19,531 nt of DNA, taken from NCBI GenBank assembly GCA_050741255.1, contig JBOIEQ010000074.1:1-19531 (forward strand). The letters are read 5' to 3'. Below, in pieces: positions 1 through 8,428 of the stretch. Source of the stretch: CAZXNF01 sp050741255 (GTDB taxonomy: Bacteria; Pseudomonadota; Gammaproteobacteria; Burkholderiales; SG8-41). Every line of letters begins with the position of its first letter. Position 1 is the stretch's first letter. The position numbers and the translations under genes are program-made. The notes beneath the pieces were generated by a model, which saw nothing but the letters and a program-made list of their open reading frames with translations, did no database searches and was not told the DNA's origin.

Positions 1-1036
1 CCTGATCGGCACCCAGCAGGGTGAGCCTGGGATCGAGGCGCTCCGGGCACTGGTCACCGACGACGTTGGAGCCGCCGCCGCGATCGGCGCGCGGGCAGAC
101 CTGGTACGAGCGGTACTGGCGGTCGTCGAGCACGGAGAACTCCGCGAGCGTGCCCCACGCGCTGCGGTCGTAGAGCCGCATGTCCGGGCCCTGCGGCAGG
201 GCCGCGGGCCGCAGCGGCATGTGTTCGTAGTAGGCGCGGTAGGCGGCGGCGCGGCGGGCGAGGAAGTTCGCTTCCAGGCGTTCGGCCCGGTCGTTCGCGT
301 AATCGTTGTCCACCTCGTGGTCGTCCCAGGTCACGAGCCAGGGCGCGGCGGCGTGCATGGCCTTCAGGTCCGGGTCGGTTTTGTACTGGGCGTAGCGGAC
401 GCGGTAGTCGGACAGGGTGTAGGGCTCGGGTGTCGCGTGCTTGCGTACGTGGTCGCGTCCCCACGACGACTCGTAGATGTAGTCGCCGAGGAACACGACG
501 AGGTCGAGGTCTTCCGCGCGCATGTGGCGGTAGGCCGCGTAGTAGCCCTGTTCGTATTGCTGGCAGGACGCGAAGGCGAAGCGCAGCCGGGGCGCGGCGT
601 CGTCCGGCGCGGGTGCGGTGCGGGTGCGGCCAAGGGGGCTGACGGCGTCACCTGCCATGAAGCGGTACCAGTACCAGCGGCCGGGCGCGAGCCCGTTGGC
701 TTCCACGTGCACGCTGTGCGCGGCGTCGGGCGAGGCGGTGACCGTGCCGCGGCCGGCGATGTCGCGGAAGGCTTGGTCGCGCGCGATCTCCCAGCGTACT
801 TCGACCGTCGCGGGCGGCATGCCGCCGGCGGGTTCCAGCGGTTGCGGCGCGAGGCGCGTCCACAGCACCACGCTGTCCGGACGCGGCGAACCGGAGGCGA
901 CGCCGAGCGAATACGGATCGGCATCGAAGCGCGGCTGCGCCCAGGCGCGGCGCGCGAATGGCGGCGCGAGCAGGGCGTACGCGGCGAGCGCGGCCGTGCC
1001 GGTCAGCAGGCGGCGGCGGTTCGGGTCGGTCGTCAT
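1..1036 (-). CDS. phoD: PhoD-type alkaline phosphatase/phosphodiesterase, 3' end outside window
   Basis: Metallophosphoesterase of the PhoD family, expected to release phosphate from phosphomono- or diesters outside the cytoplasm. I translated the minus strand from the ATG at 1036; 345 codons are visible and the frame runs off the left edge, so the C-terminal part (family members are about 500-580 residues) is missing. The N-terminus carries a twin-arginine signal (NRRRLLTG at residues 6-13, hydrophobic stretch, AWA-Q near 34). It is followed by the PhoD N-domain pattern YSLGVASGSPRPDSVVLWTR, then FASCQQYEQGYYAAYRHM, VVFLGDYIYE and WLVTWDDHEVDNDYAND, which contain metal ligands of the family. 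The visible end, LLGADQ, is the start of the conserved LGxxQ motif. The start codon overlaps the stop of the upstream glutathione S-transferase by 4 bp, so translation is probably coupled. Family assignment is secure; the substrate is not. Confidence 0.9.
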   Translation of the reverse strand, partial: MTTDPNRRRLLTGTAALAAYALLAPPFARRAWAQPRFDADPYSLGVASGSPRPDSVVLWTRLAPQPLEPAGGMPPATVEVRWEIARDQAFRDIAGRGTVTASPDAAHSVHVEANGLAPGRWYWYRFMAGDAVSPLGRTRTAPAPDDAAPRLRFAFASCQQYEQGYYAAYRHMRAEDLDLVVFLGDYIYESSWGRDHVRKHATPEPYTLSDYRVRYAQYKTDPDLKAMHAAAPWLVTWDDHEVDNDYANDRAERLEANFLARRAAAYRAYYEHMPLRPAALPQGPDMRLYDRSAWGTLAEFSVLDDRQYRSYQVCPRADRGGGSNVVGDQCPERLDPRLTLLGADQ

Positions 1037-1647
1037 GCGGCGGTTTCGCGTGCGCGCGCCCGGTCGAGCGCGGGGCGCGCATTCAGCCTTTGCAGGTAGG
1101 TTTCGAGGACGGGCGGGTCCAGCGGCACTTTTGCCGACTTCGCCCACGCCAGCGTATGCCCGGCAAGGATATCCGCGCCGCTGAAGCCGCCGTTAAGCAG
1201 GAAGTCACGCCCGGCGAGGTGCGCGGCCAGCTGGCGCGCGGCGTCGGCGAATTCCCAGCGCGCGGTGGCCTCGACGCCGGCGACGCGCTTGTCTTTCGGC
1301 AAGATGAAACGGTGCTTCGCGATCGCCCAGATGGGCGGTTCCAGCTCGGTGATCGCGAAGGAACACCAGCGAAAGTAGTCGGCGCGGGCGGCGGCGCCCG
1401 CGGGCACCAGGCCGGAATCAGGAAAACGTTCGCCGAGGTAGGTGACGATCGCGGCGGATTCGGTGAGCGTCAGGGCGCCGTCCACCAGCACCGGCAGCTT
1501 GCCGGCCGGGTTGATCGCGAGGAAGTCCGGCTGCCGCCCCTCGCCCTTGAACAGGTCCACGTGCGCGTAGTCGTAGGGCGCGCCGGTTTCTTCCAGCGCC
1601 CACGCCGCGCGCAGCGAACGGGAATTGGGGCAGCCGTACAGGATCAA
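1033..1647 (-). CDS. glutathione S-transferase family protein
   Basis: Soluble 204-residue GST-like protein, the normal size for the family. The N-terminal thioredoxin fold shows the N-S-R-S region at 8-11 (glutathione activation site area), the cis-proline motif NPAGKLPVL, and LTESAAIVTYLGERFP with the conserved Glu-Ser that binds the glutathione gamma-glutamyl group. The rest is the all-helical C-terminal domain, including FLNGGFSGADILAGHTLAW with its N-capping Ser and conserved Asp. The start is a TTG at 1647, since no ATG lies in frame close upstream. This follows the lipoprotein stop by 18 bp, and the gene ends in a 4-bp overlap with phoD, so it appears to be a middle gene of the minus-strand operon. 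Substrate unknown; general detoxification or a ring-opening/isomerase role are both possible. Confidence 0.88.
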   Translation of the reverse strand: MILYGCPNSRSLRAAWALEETGAPYDYAHVDLFKGEGRQPDFLAINPAGKLPVLVDGALTLTESAAIVTYLGERFPDSGLVPAGAAARADYFRWCSFAITELEPPIWAIAKHRFILPKDKRVAGVEATARWEFADAARQLAAHLAGRDFLLNGGFSGADILAGHTLAWAKSAKVPLDPPVLETYLQRLNARPALDRARARETAA

Positions 1648-1665
1648 GTGGCGAGATCCGTGGTG

Positions 1666-3276
1666 TCAGGGCTGTCGGGGGTCGGCATGGTTCGAGGACA
1701 CGGGGAGTTCCTGCTTCCAGGTTTTGCCCTCATCCGCTGTGGACAGCACTTCCCATCCAGCCCGGATCAGAACCTCTCCTCGCGGACTGACCCAAAGAAC
1801 TTCGCCCCCGATATCGAAAGTAGATGGCGAACCCATCGGTTTCCAGGTTTTCCCGCCATCGACGGTTTTTACCAGCTGGTTGGTAACACTGAATGCACCG
1901 CGCGTGATATCGATCCCGTAGCCGGTCTGCCGGTCGACGAAGTAGAACTTCGGTGGTCCTTCGGTTTCGCCATGCACCCAGGTTTTTCCGCTGTCCGGGG
2001 TCGAGGACATGTAGTACGACATGCCGTTTTGGCGGGAGATCAGCGTTTCTCCAGACGGAAACTTCTGCCACTGGTAGATCCAGAAATCCTGCTTCTGGAC
2101 CGAAACATTCAGGGTTTTCTTGTCGATGATATGAAAGTCGGAGGTGCGGCGGATGCCGGCGTGATTGACCGGGAGCACCAGGAAGGCTTCGGTAGATAGC
2201 GCCGGATTCCAGAACCAGAACGATGCCTCGAGTTCCAGGAGCTTGCGCGGCTCCGCATTCGCGTTCGCGAGATCCGGATTGTGATACACGATCGTCCTGC
2301 GCAGATCGCACGCGACGATGATCGCACCGTTCCCGGGCAGCGGTTCGACGTGCGTAACGGCCATGTCTCGGTTGGGAACCTGGTGGCGGATCCAGGACTT
2401 CGCGCGGTCCATCACGAAGTAAAAGCCAAAATCGGCGCCCGCGATGAGTCTGCCGTCGTCCGTACGCCGTACGTAGGTGAGGGTCGCGAGATTGTCCAGC
2501 GGCTGCGAACGCCACAAGCCCGTGGAGTCACGCTCCAGTACCTGTCCGAGCACGGTGCCGCCGATGACCGATTTTGCGTCGGCCTGTTCCGCCTTGGAAA
2601 GCTGGGATGCCCACGATCTCGCCCGGGCCACGTCTGCGGATTCTGCGGCATCGGGACGGGGTTGCACCCAACCAGGACCCATCGCGAGGGTGAGCGACTG
2701 CCCCGTGATGCGCTGCAAGTCGGCGAGCGCCGTCTGCCGGCCCATCGGTCCCTGCACGGACTGTATACCCCAGACCTTGCCCTCCTTGCCGACGGGGGGC
2801 GCAAAAACGAGAACACCGAGGTTGGACGTTTCGCGGGCGCTGACTCTGAACGTGCCGAGGCGGGAACGGATCTGCTGCGAATCCGTCATGAGGGCCGCCA
2901 TCAGCAGTCCCGGCGGACTTCCGGCGAGGCCGAGTACTTGCGTGATTTCGTAGTCGCCCTCGTCGAGATGGGCATAGAACACGGAGGCTGTGCTGCCGAG
3001 TCCTGCAAGGTCGCTCAACGTGATGGGCGCCCCCGTGCGCTTCGACTCGATGACGAGTTCGGTCCATTTGGCATTCAGCACCCCTGGCGGACGCACATTG
3101 ATGGTCTCGACAAGTACAGCGCCCTGGCCGGCTTTGGGCTGCGAATCGATCGTGACGTTGCTCCCGGAGCGATGCACGCCGGGCGTGCCGCAGCCGGAGA
3201 GCAAGAACGCCAACGCAACGAGTGCTGCGACCGCGGACGAGCGTATTCCGCAAGTAATGCCACCATTCCCCTGCAT
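1666..3276 (-). CDS. lipoprotein with BNR/Ycf48-like repeats
   Basis: Predicted 536-residue membrane-anchored lipoprotein of unknown function. The frame is open far upstream, but the ATG at 3276 is preferred: GGGAGG lies 5 bp before it, and it gives a clean type II signal peptide (positive IRSS, hydrophobic AVAALVALAFLL, lipobox LLSGC, lipidated Cys29). The residue after Cys is Gly, so an outer-membrane destination is plausible. Residues about 50-190 form an unrecognised domain. The second half has beta-propeller features, with BNR/Asp-box motifs TPDSGKTWVHG, TVDGGKTWKPMG and TADEGKTWKQE near the C-terminus, like sialidase, sortilin and Ycf48-type propellers. No sialidase active-site pattern is evident, so I do not call an enzyme. 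It sits 64 bp downstream of the flavoprotein gene in the same orientation. Confidence 0.85.
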   Translation of the reverse strand: MQGNGGITCGIRSSAVAALVALAFLLSGCGTPGVHRSGSNVTIDSQPKAGQGAVLVETINVRPPGVLNAKWTELVIESKRTGAPITLSDLAGLGSTASVFYAHLDEGDYEITQVLGLAGSPPGLLMAALMTDSQQIRSRLGTFRVSARETSNLGVLVFAPPVGKEGKVWGIQSVQGPMGRQTALADLQRITGQSLTLAMGPGWVQPRPDAAESADVARARSWASQLSKAEQADAKSVIGGTVLGQVLERDSTGLWRSQPLDNLATLTYVRRTDDGRLIAGADFGFYFVMDRAKSWIRHQVPNRDMAVTHVEPLPGNGAIIVACDLRRTIVYHNPDLANANAEPRKLLELEASFWFWNPALSTEAFLVLPVNHAGIRRTSDFHIIDKKTLNVSVQKQDFWIYQWQKFPSGETLISRQNGMSYYMSSTPDSGKTWVHGETEGPPKFYFVDRQTGYGIDITRGAFSVTNQLVKTVDGGKTWKPMGSPSTFDIGGEVLWVSPRGEVLIRAGWEVLSTADEGKTWKQELPVSSNHADPRQP

Positions 3277-3340
3277 GCTGCCTCCCGTTTTTTCGTCGTG
3301 AACGATGGCGGCGCTGCCCGCCCCGGTGGTTCGGTCTGAA

Positions 3341-4897
3341 TCAGCTTGCGGCATTCCTGCCCGCGATCTTCCCGGTGACGAAACACTCCGCGATGTTGCC
3401 GCCCGACAGGTACAGGTGCCCGAAGGAACTGCCGAGCTCGCCCGCGGCAAACAGGCGGGGAATCGGCGCGCCGTAGGCGTCGATGATGCGGCACTGCGCA
3501 TCGTGCACCGGGCCACCCTGCGTGTTGGAGAGCGTGGCCCACACGCGCGAGCCGTAGAAGGGCGCCTCAATGATCGGTTGCATCGACCCCGCCGGACGGT
3601 TGAAGTCCGCGTCGTGGCCGGCCTTGCACTGCGCGTTCCAGCGCTCGACGCTGGCGGTCACGGCCGCCGGCTCGAGTCCCAGCTTTGCCGCGAGACCGGC
3701 GAGGGTGTCCGCTTTCTGGATGATGCCGTTGCCGACTTCCTTGAGGTTGTCGTCGCTCCAGTCGTAGCGCAGCCCCTCATCGTTGGAGGCGGCCTTGCCG
3801 AGCGGATACATCTTGCGACCCGCTTCGTCGCACAGCATGAACGCAGGGTTGCGCGGGAAGCGCTGTTGGACCGGGTCGTAGTACGCCAGCGGCCGCACGC
3901 CGGTGTCCTGGGTGTAGGGGTGGTACTCGGACATGAAGCGCTTGCCGTCGGCGTCCAGCAGGATCCACGCCATCTTCAGGCGCACCTTGTCCTGCTCGCC
4001 GGGGAACCAGTCGGGGAAACGCTTCATCCGGATGCCGTACGGGTAGGCCGGATCGGTGTGGCGGAAACCGTAGGCGCCGTGCACGTGCCACATGTGCCAC
4101 AAGGCGGCGCCGAGATCCTGCGCCATGCGGATGCCGTCGCCGGTATTGTTTTGCGCGGAGGCATTTAGCACCGGCATGCCTTCGAGGAATTGCGCCTTCA
4201 TCGCCGCGTTGCCCTCGAAACCACCGCAGGACAGCACGACGCCGCGCTTCGCCTCGATGGCGTATTCGCGATCACCCGCCTTGACGCGGAGGCCGCGCAC
4301 CGCGTTCGTGTCCGGATCCGCGATCAGCCGCCGCGCGGCCACGCCGAGGCGCGGCTCGATGCCGCGACTCCGCAGGTGGTCGTGCACGATGCGGAACAGC
4401 TTCGGCCCGCCGGGCGCGCCGTTCGCCCACGGATACTCCTTGCGCGCATCGAAGCCGGGCACGTCCATCACGGTCGTGTGATAGAAAGTATTGGTGCCCG
4501 GCAGCGGGTAGTTAGCGCGGATCTGCCGCCGGTACGGATCGCCGGTTTTCTCGCGCTCGGCGTTCTCCTCGACGGAGGTCAGGATGCGCGCGCCGTTGAT
4601 TTTCCCGAGTTCGCGCACGGTGGCCTCCATTCCGCACATGCCGTCCGCCAGCGCGCGCACCACGTCGTCCGGCGTGCGTCCCGCGTTGGTCGCCTGGAGA
4701 TAGGTGAAGGCCTCGTCCGGATCGTGCGCGCTGCGCACCGCCCCGTAGGAGCAGATCGACAGGCCGCCGGGCACGCTGTTCTTGTCGATCAGCAGCACGC
4801 GGGCGCCCGCATCGTGGGCGTGCATCGCGGCGATGCCGCCTGCGAGGCCGAAGCCGACGATGACGACGTCGAAACTTTCGTCGAAACCTTGCTTCAC
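3341..4897 (-). CDS. FAD-dependent oxidoreductase, fumarate reductase/tricarballylate dehydrogenase-like
   Basis: A 518-residue flavoprotein of the fumarate reductase/succinate dehydrogenase flavoprotein superfamily (which also holds 3-ketosteroid dehydrogenases and TcuA). The N-terminal Rossmann motif DVVIVGFGLAGG (residues 10-21) is followed by an acidic strand end (LLIDKN). A central substrate-capping domain follows, and the C-terminus has the FAD-closing pattern PRLFAAGELGSSFGHLYLSG, then GGNIAECFVTGKIAGRNAA. I chose the GTG at 4897 because it gives the usual N-terminus immediately before the FAD motif and overlaps the upstream VOC gene stop by 4 bp (GTGA), which implies translational coupling. 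No good Shine-Dalgarno is visible. The superfamily handles C=C/C-C redox steps next to carboxylates or ketones; the actual substrate cannot be read from sequence. A second relative is encoded at 17107-18618. Confidence 0.88.
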   Translation of the reverse strand: MKQGFDESFDVVIVGFGLAGGIAAMHAHDAGARVLLIDKNSVPGGLSICSYGAVRSAHDPDEAFTYLQATNAGRTPDDVVRALADGMCGMEATVRELGKINGARILTSVEENAEREKTGDPYRRQIRANYPLPGTNTFYHTTVMDVPGFDARKEYPWANGAPGGPKLFRIVHDHLRSRGIEPRLGVAARRLIADPDTNAVRGLRVKAGDREYAIEAKRGVVLSCGGFEGNAAMKAQFLEGMPVLNASAQNNTGDGIRMAQDLGAALWHMWHVHGAYGFRHTDPAYPYGIRMKRFPDWFPGEQDKVRLKMAWILLDADGKRFMSEYHPYTQDTGVRPLAYYDPVQQRFPRNPAFMLCDEAGRKMYPLGKAASNDEGLRYDWSDDNLKEVGNGIIQKADTLAGLAAKLGLEPAAVTASVERWNAQCKAGHDADFNRPAGSMQPIIEAPFYGSRVWATLSNTQGGPVHDAQCRIIDAYGAPIPRLFAAGELGSSFGHLYLSGGNIAECFVTGKIAGRNAAS

Positions 4898-5823
4898 AGG
4901 AGCGGGCGGGCGGGAGAGCCGAGTTGCTGGAAGACGATGATGCCGCCGGCGGCCGGGGGCGCCACGGCGGCGAAGCGCCCCGCACCCAGATCGACCGTGG
5001 CGACGAGGCCGCGCGAGCAGGCGGCGCGCGCGGCCCCGATGTTGTGCGTGGCGATCACAGTGCCCGCGATCCACGGCAGCGACGGCGGGGTGACGCCGAA
5101 GACACGTTCGGTCTGCATGGGGTCGAGGAACAGGAATTGCCCGCGCTGCGTCTGCAGCAGCGGCGTGCCGTTCGAGAGCGCCGGTGCCAGGCCGCTGAAG
5201 CGCGCGTAGCGGGCCACGGCCTCCGCGGGGTCGGCCACGCACAGGATGACGGCGGCGAGACCGACCGCGCCATTCGCGTGCGTCATCCAGCGCGGCTGCC
5301 ACGGCAGCTCCGGCGTCAGGTGCTGGCAGTACTGGATGCGGCCTTCGGGCATGGTCCCGGGGGCCACACGCACGACCGCGAAGCGCGCCGTGCCTTCGCC
5401 TTCCGGCGTGCCGAGCGCCCGCTGCAGCGCCACCGTCGGCTGCGGACCGAAGCCCGCCTGCTGCAGCCGCGCGTGGTCCACGTTCGCGTCGGGTGTACCG
5501 AAGGCGATCAGGTGCACGCCGGTGTAGCGCCCGATGGCTTTCCACAGTTCCTGCGCCACCGGGGTCTCGCGCGACACCGGCGCCAGCATCTCGATGTAGC
5601 CGGCGCGGAACATGATCGTGCGGTTGCCGGTGCCTGCGGGCACCAACTGCCCGCCCGGGGTGAGGCGGTGCATCTGCAGCGAAAACGGTGGCAGCGTGAA
5701 GCCCATCGCCTCGAACGCGCCCGAACCGGCATCGACATCCGGCACGAAGTGGGCGACGTGATCGAGGTTGACCTGCCCGGGCGGCGGGACCTGGGCGTCG
5801 TGGACGGGGAGGCGGGGGGGCAT
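4894..5823 (-). CDS. VOC family protein, glyoxalase-like
   Basis: Predicted 309-residue vicinal-oxygen-chelate protein of the glyoxalase-like domain type (Pfam Glyoxalase_3-like). The opening VNLDHVAHFVPDVDAGSGAF has the metal-ligand His of a VOC module, and GYIEMLAP supplies a conserved Glu. A second module half runs from about residue 150 (AAVILCVADPAEAVARYARFSGL). The frame stays open to an ATG at 5961, but the upstream 46 residues are low-complexity and not VOC-like, so ATG 5823 (MPPRLPVHDAQ) is preferred even though no Shine-Dalgarno precedes it. It is the first gene of the minus-strand run and overlaps the flavoprotein start by 4 bp. Possible roles are isomerase, lyase or dioxygenase steps on the same substrate as the flavoprotein; this is inference from adjacency only. 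Confidence 0.78.
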   Translation of the reverse strand: MPPRLPVHDAQVPPPGQVNLDHVAHFVPDVDAGSGAFEAMGFTLPPFSLQMHRLTPGGQLVPAGTGNRTIMFRAGYIEMLAPVSRETPVAQELWKAIGRYTGVHLIAFGTPDANVDHARLQQAGFGPQPTVALQRALGTPEGEGTARFAVVRVAPGTMPEGRIQYCQHLTPELPWQPRWMTHANGAVGLAAVILCVADPAEAVARYARFSGLAPALSNGTPLLQTQRGQFLFLDPMQTERVFGVTPPSLPWIAGTVIATHNIGAARAACSRGLVATVDLGAGRFAAVAPPAAGGIIVFQQLGSPARPLL

Positions 5824-5853
5824 ACGGAGGAGTGGGGCGAAACGCGGGCGACG

Positions 5854-5882
5854 ACAATCGCACGTGCAGGTCGCATTTTCAA
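5854..5882 (-). promoter_or_regulatory. candidate sigma70-type promoter of the minus-strand operon
   Basis: On the minus strand TTGAAA (5882-5877) is followed after exactly 17 bp by GATTGT (5859-5854), about 30 bp before the chosen VOC start. The -35 is good and the -10 is poor (three matches to TATAAT). It is the best candidate I see in an otherwise very GC-rich gap, and it is unverified. Confidence 0.27.
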
Positions 5883-5976
5883 CGAAATCACCGTGGCCGT
5901 CACGCGGGAAGGGCGCTTGATGCGGAGGCGGGGTTGCGCTACCGTCCGCGCTGTTTGCCATGCGCTCGAACAGACC

Positions 5977-6102
5977 ATGGCATCCATCCGGACACTCCTG
6001 CGCAGCAAGGCCAGCCGTATGGTCGATGTCATGCTCGCGAAGGCGCGCGAAATGAAGGCGCGGCCAGTGAGAGAGGCGGCGGGGCCGCGGCGGCCTGCCT
6101 GA
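5977..6102 (+). pseudogene. 5' remnant of a GlcG/HbpS-family gene
   Basis: A short frame of 41 codons starts MASIRTLLRSKASRMVDVML and continues AKAREMKARPV. This matches the N-terminus of the intact GlcG/HbpS-family protein encoded at 8527 (MTTLTRSKANQIIEIAFAKAREMNARPL). At DNA level the two share an uninterrupted 20-base stretch (codons for AKAREM plus two bases) and a 13-base stretch over the RSKA codons. After ARPV the similarity stops: the frame continues with VREAAGPRRPA and ends at TGA 6102. The conserved core of the family (GVVVVDASGD and beyond) is absent. It is therefore best read as a truncated, non-functional paralogue. It lies in the gap between the divergent minus-strand operon and the glycosyltransferase; the rest of the 5824-6174 gap shows no other gene. 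Confidence 0.65.
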
Positions 6103-6174
6103 ACGGTTTTACGGCGCAGGTCCGGCGCCGCTGCAGCAATATCAACAACGCAAATCCCACCAACGGACTTTTGC

Positions 6175-8409
6175 ATGCCGCAATCACCACAGGATCGCAT
6201 TGCACGCGCCTGGGAAGCGTTGCAGCGCGGCGACGCCGCGACTGCGGAGCGGCTCTCCAGGCAGGTCCTCGACCGTGCGCCCCGGGAGGTCCCGGCGCTG
6301 GTGCTTCTCGGCACGGCTCGCATGCTGCGCGGTCAACTCGACTCGGCGGTGACGCTCTTCACGCGAGCGCTCGGTGAAGACCCCCGGAACGCCATTGCGC
6401 TCGAGCACCTTGGCCTGGCCAACCTGATGCTCAGCCGGTTCGCCGATGCTGAACGCATCCTCGCGCAGGCGCTTGCGCTGCCGCGTGCGCCTGCGACCGC
6501 CCACATGCGTCACGGGCTGGCGCTCCTGCATCTTGGCAGGTCGGGGGAGGCCGTCACTGCGCTGAATCGCGCGGTAACGCTGGACCCCGGGAATGTCGAC
6601 GCGCGCATCAATCTGGCACACGCGTTCGCCGATGCGGGAGAGCAGGGCAACGCGCGCAGCGCACTGGATGCGGCCCTCGCCATCGCGCCGAACCATCCCG
6701 ACGCATTGTTCAACGTCGGCGTGCTCTGCCTGCAGGAGGGCGACCTGGCGGAAGCACGCCGCTGGTTTGGACGGGCGATAGAGGTCGCTCCGCAACACCT
6801 CGAAGCCCATATCAACCTCGGCGTCGCGTGGCAGAGCGAAGGCAAGCTGGACCAGGCGATGGCAGCGTTTCGCGAAGCCACGCGGATTGATCCGCAATCA
6901 GCGCAAGCGCAATTCAATCTGGGCCAGGCGCTGAATGCGGCCGGTCTGATGGCGGAAGCACTGACTTGTTTCCGGCGCGCGCTGGACCTGCAACCCGAAC
7001 ACCCGGAGGCGCGCTGGGCATACACGGTTGGGCAAATACCGGCGATGCCGGAATCGATCGAACACCGGCAGGAAGCCCGTTGCGCGTTCGAGCGCGAGCT
7101 CGGGGTGCTCGCCGCATCGCTCGCCGAGCATGAGTTCGAAGACGCCTACAAGGGCGTCGGCGCGCTCCAGCCTTTTTTGCTCGCCTACGACGCCCGGAAC
7201 AACCGCGACCTGCTGGGTGCGTATGGAGCGTTGTGCACGCGGGCGATGTCACAGTGGCAGTCGCGCACATCGCCACCGCCGGGCGAGCGGCCGCGGGCGT
7301 CAGGCAAGATCCGTGTAGGCGTGGTCTCGCAGCACTTCCGAAACCACTCGGTGTGGAACGCGATCGTCAAAGGCTGGTTCACACAGCTGGATCGCGACCG
7401 CTTCGAGCTGCACGCCTTTCATGTCGGCGGCGCCGAGGACGGCGAAACGGCGCTTGCAAAATCGCTCGCCACAACATTTGCGCAGGGTCCCCGCAGTCTC
7501 GGCGGCTGGGTCGGGGAGATTGCGGCCCGGGCACCCGACATCCTGCTGTACCCCGAGGTGGGCATGGATCCAATGACGGTACAGCTCGCCAGCCTCAGGC
7601 TCGCACCGGCGCAGGCCGCCAGCTGGGGTCATCCGGAGACGACCGGGCTGAACAGCATCGACTACTACCTTTCAGCCGAGCTGCTGGAACCCGGGAACGC
7701 ACAGGCCCACTATGTGGAACGGCTCGTCAGGCTTCCCGGATTGGGTTGCTGGAACGAGCGGCCCGCAACCGTTCCGGCCGATCTCGATCCACGGCAGCTG
7801 GGCATCCAGGTGAACGAGCCGTTGTTCATCTGTCCCGGAGTGCCGTTCAAATACGCGCCTGAGCACGATCGGGTCTTCACCGATATCGCGACGCGGCTTG
7901 GGCGCTGCCGGTTCGTATTCTTCCAACATACAATCGAGCACATGACGCAGCAGTTCCGCACGCGGCTGGCCGCGCAGTTCGAGCGTGCCGGCCTCGACTT
8001 CGAATCGCACGTCACGTTCGCAGGCTGGCTTGCCCTGCCCGACTTTCTTGGCCTTCTGAAGCGGGCCGACGTCTTCCTCGACACCATTGGCTTTTCAGGT
8101 TTCAACACGGCCAGCCACGCCGTGCAGTGCGCGCTTCCCATCGTGACGTGCGAGGGCGCCTTCATGCGCGGCCGTCTCGCCAGCGGGATCCTCCGGCGGA
8201 TGGGTCTCGGCGACCTCGTCGCCGACAGCGTCGACGATTACGTGGCTCGGGCCGTCAAGCTCGGCGCCGACGCAAGTGAACGCAGTGCGCAGCGCAAGCG
8301 GATCGCGGATGCGCGCAGTATGCTTTACGAGGATCGCGAGTCCATACAGGCGCTCGAGCGTTTTCTGCTCGAGGCGACGCGCAGCGATGCCCATGCATCC
8401 GACAGCTAG
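6175..8409 (+). CDS. TPR protein with GT41 (SPINDLY/OGT-like) glycosyltransferase domain
   Basis: A 744-residue cytoplasmic protein with the O-GlcNAc transferase architecture: about eight tetratricopeptide repeats over residues 1-285 (for example ALEHLGLANLMLSRFADAERIL, AHINLGVAWQSEGKLDQAMAAF), a linker, then a GT-B catalytic region from about 378. Family landmarks are VGVVSQHFRNHSVW with His391 at the place of the OGT catalytic-region His, ASWGHPETTGLNSIDYYLS (484-502), ICPGVPFKYAPEHD with Lys559 at the expected nucleotide-phosphate-binding lysine, and ADVFLDTIGFSGFNT with Asp636. The last motif differs from the usual LDTxxYNGxTT, so this is a divergent branch and the sugar donor is uncertain. 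The TPR part normally selects the acceptor protein or peptide. ATG 6175 opens directly into the first repeat, without a clear Shine-Dalgarno. A 30-codon peptide gene follows after 19 bp. Confidence 0.88.
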   Translation: MPQSPQDRIARAWEALQRGDAATAERLSRQVLDRAPREVPALVLLGTARMLRGQLDSAVTLFTRALGEDPRNAIALEHLGLANLMLSRFADAERILAQALALPRAPATAHMRHGLALLHLGRSGEAVTALNRAVTLDPGNVDARINLAHAFADAGEQGNARSALDAALAIAPNHPDALFNVGVLCLQEGDLAEARRWFGRAIEVAPQHLEAHINLGVAWQSEGKLDQAMAAFREATRIDPQSAQAQFNLGQALNAAGLMAEALTCFRRALDLQPEHPEARWAYTVGQIPAMPESIEHRQEARCAFERELGVLAASLAEHEFEDAYKGVGALQPFLLAYDARNNRDLLGAYGALCTRAMSQWQSRTSPPPGERPRASGKIRVGVVSQHFRNHSVWNAIVKGWFTQLDRDRFELHAFHVGGAEDGETALAKSLATTFAQGPRSLGGWVGEIAARAPDILLYPEVGMDPMTVQLASLRLAPAQAASWGHPETTGLNSIDYYLSAELLEPGNAQAHYVERLVRLPGLGCWNERPATVPADLDPRQLGIQVNEPLFICPGVPFKYAPEHDRVFTDIATRLGRCRFVFFQHTIEHMTQQFRTRLAAQFERAGLDFESHVTFAGWLALPDFLGLLKRADVFLDTIGFSGFNTASHAVQCALPIVTCEGAFMRGRLASGILRRMGLGDLVADSVDDYVARAVKLGADASERSAQRKRIADARSMLYEDRESIQALERFLLEATRSDAHASDS

Positions 8410-8416
8410 CCTGGAC

Positions 8417-8422
8417 AAGGAG
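8417..8422 (+). promoter_or_regulatory. strong ribosome binding site for the 30-residue peptide ORF
   Basis: AAGGAG lies 6 bp before the ATG at 8429. It is the best-formed Shine-Dalgarno in the plus-strand block 5977-9531 and is the main reason to take the tiny ORF seriously. Confidence 0.6.
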
Positions 8423-8428
8423 CGTGTT

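Noticed and set aside
3277..3570. In-frame extension of the lipoprotein upstream of ATG 3276
   Set aside because: It overlaps the flavoprotein gene in a different frame and would bury the lipoprotein signal peptide; ATG 3276 has GGGAGG and a clean lipobox.
4898..5863. In-frame upstream extension of the flavoprotein to 840 residues
   Set aside because: The extra 320 residues are Arg/Ala/Pro-rich shadow of the VOC gene in another frame; the FAD motif starts a few residues after GTG 4897.
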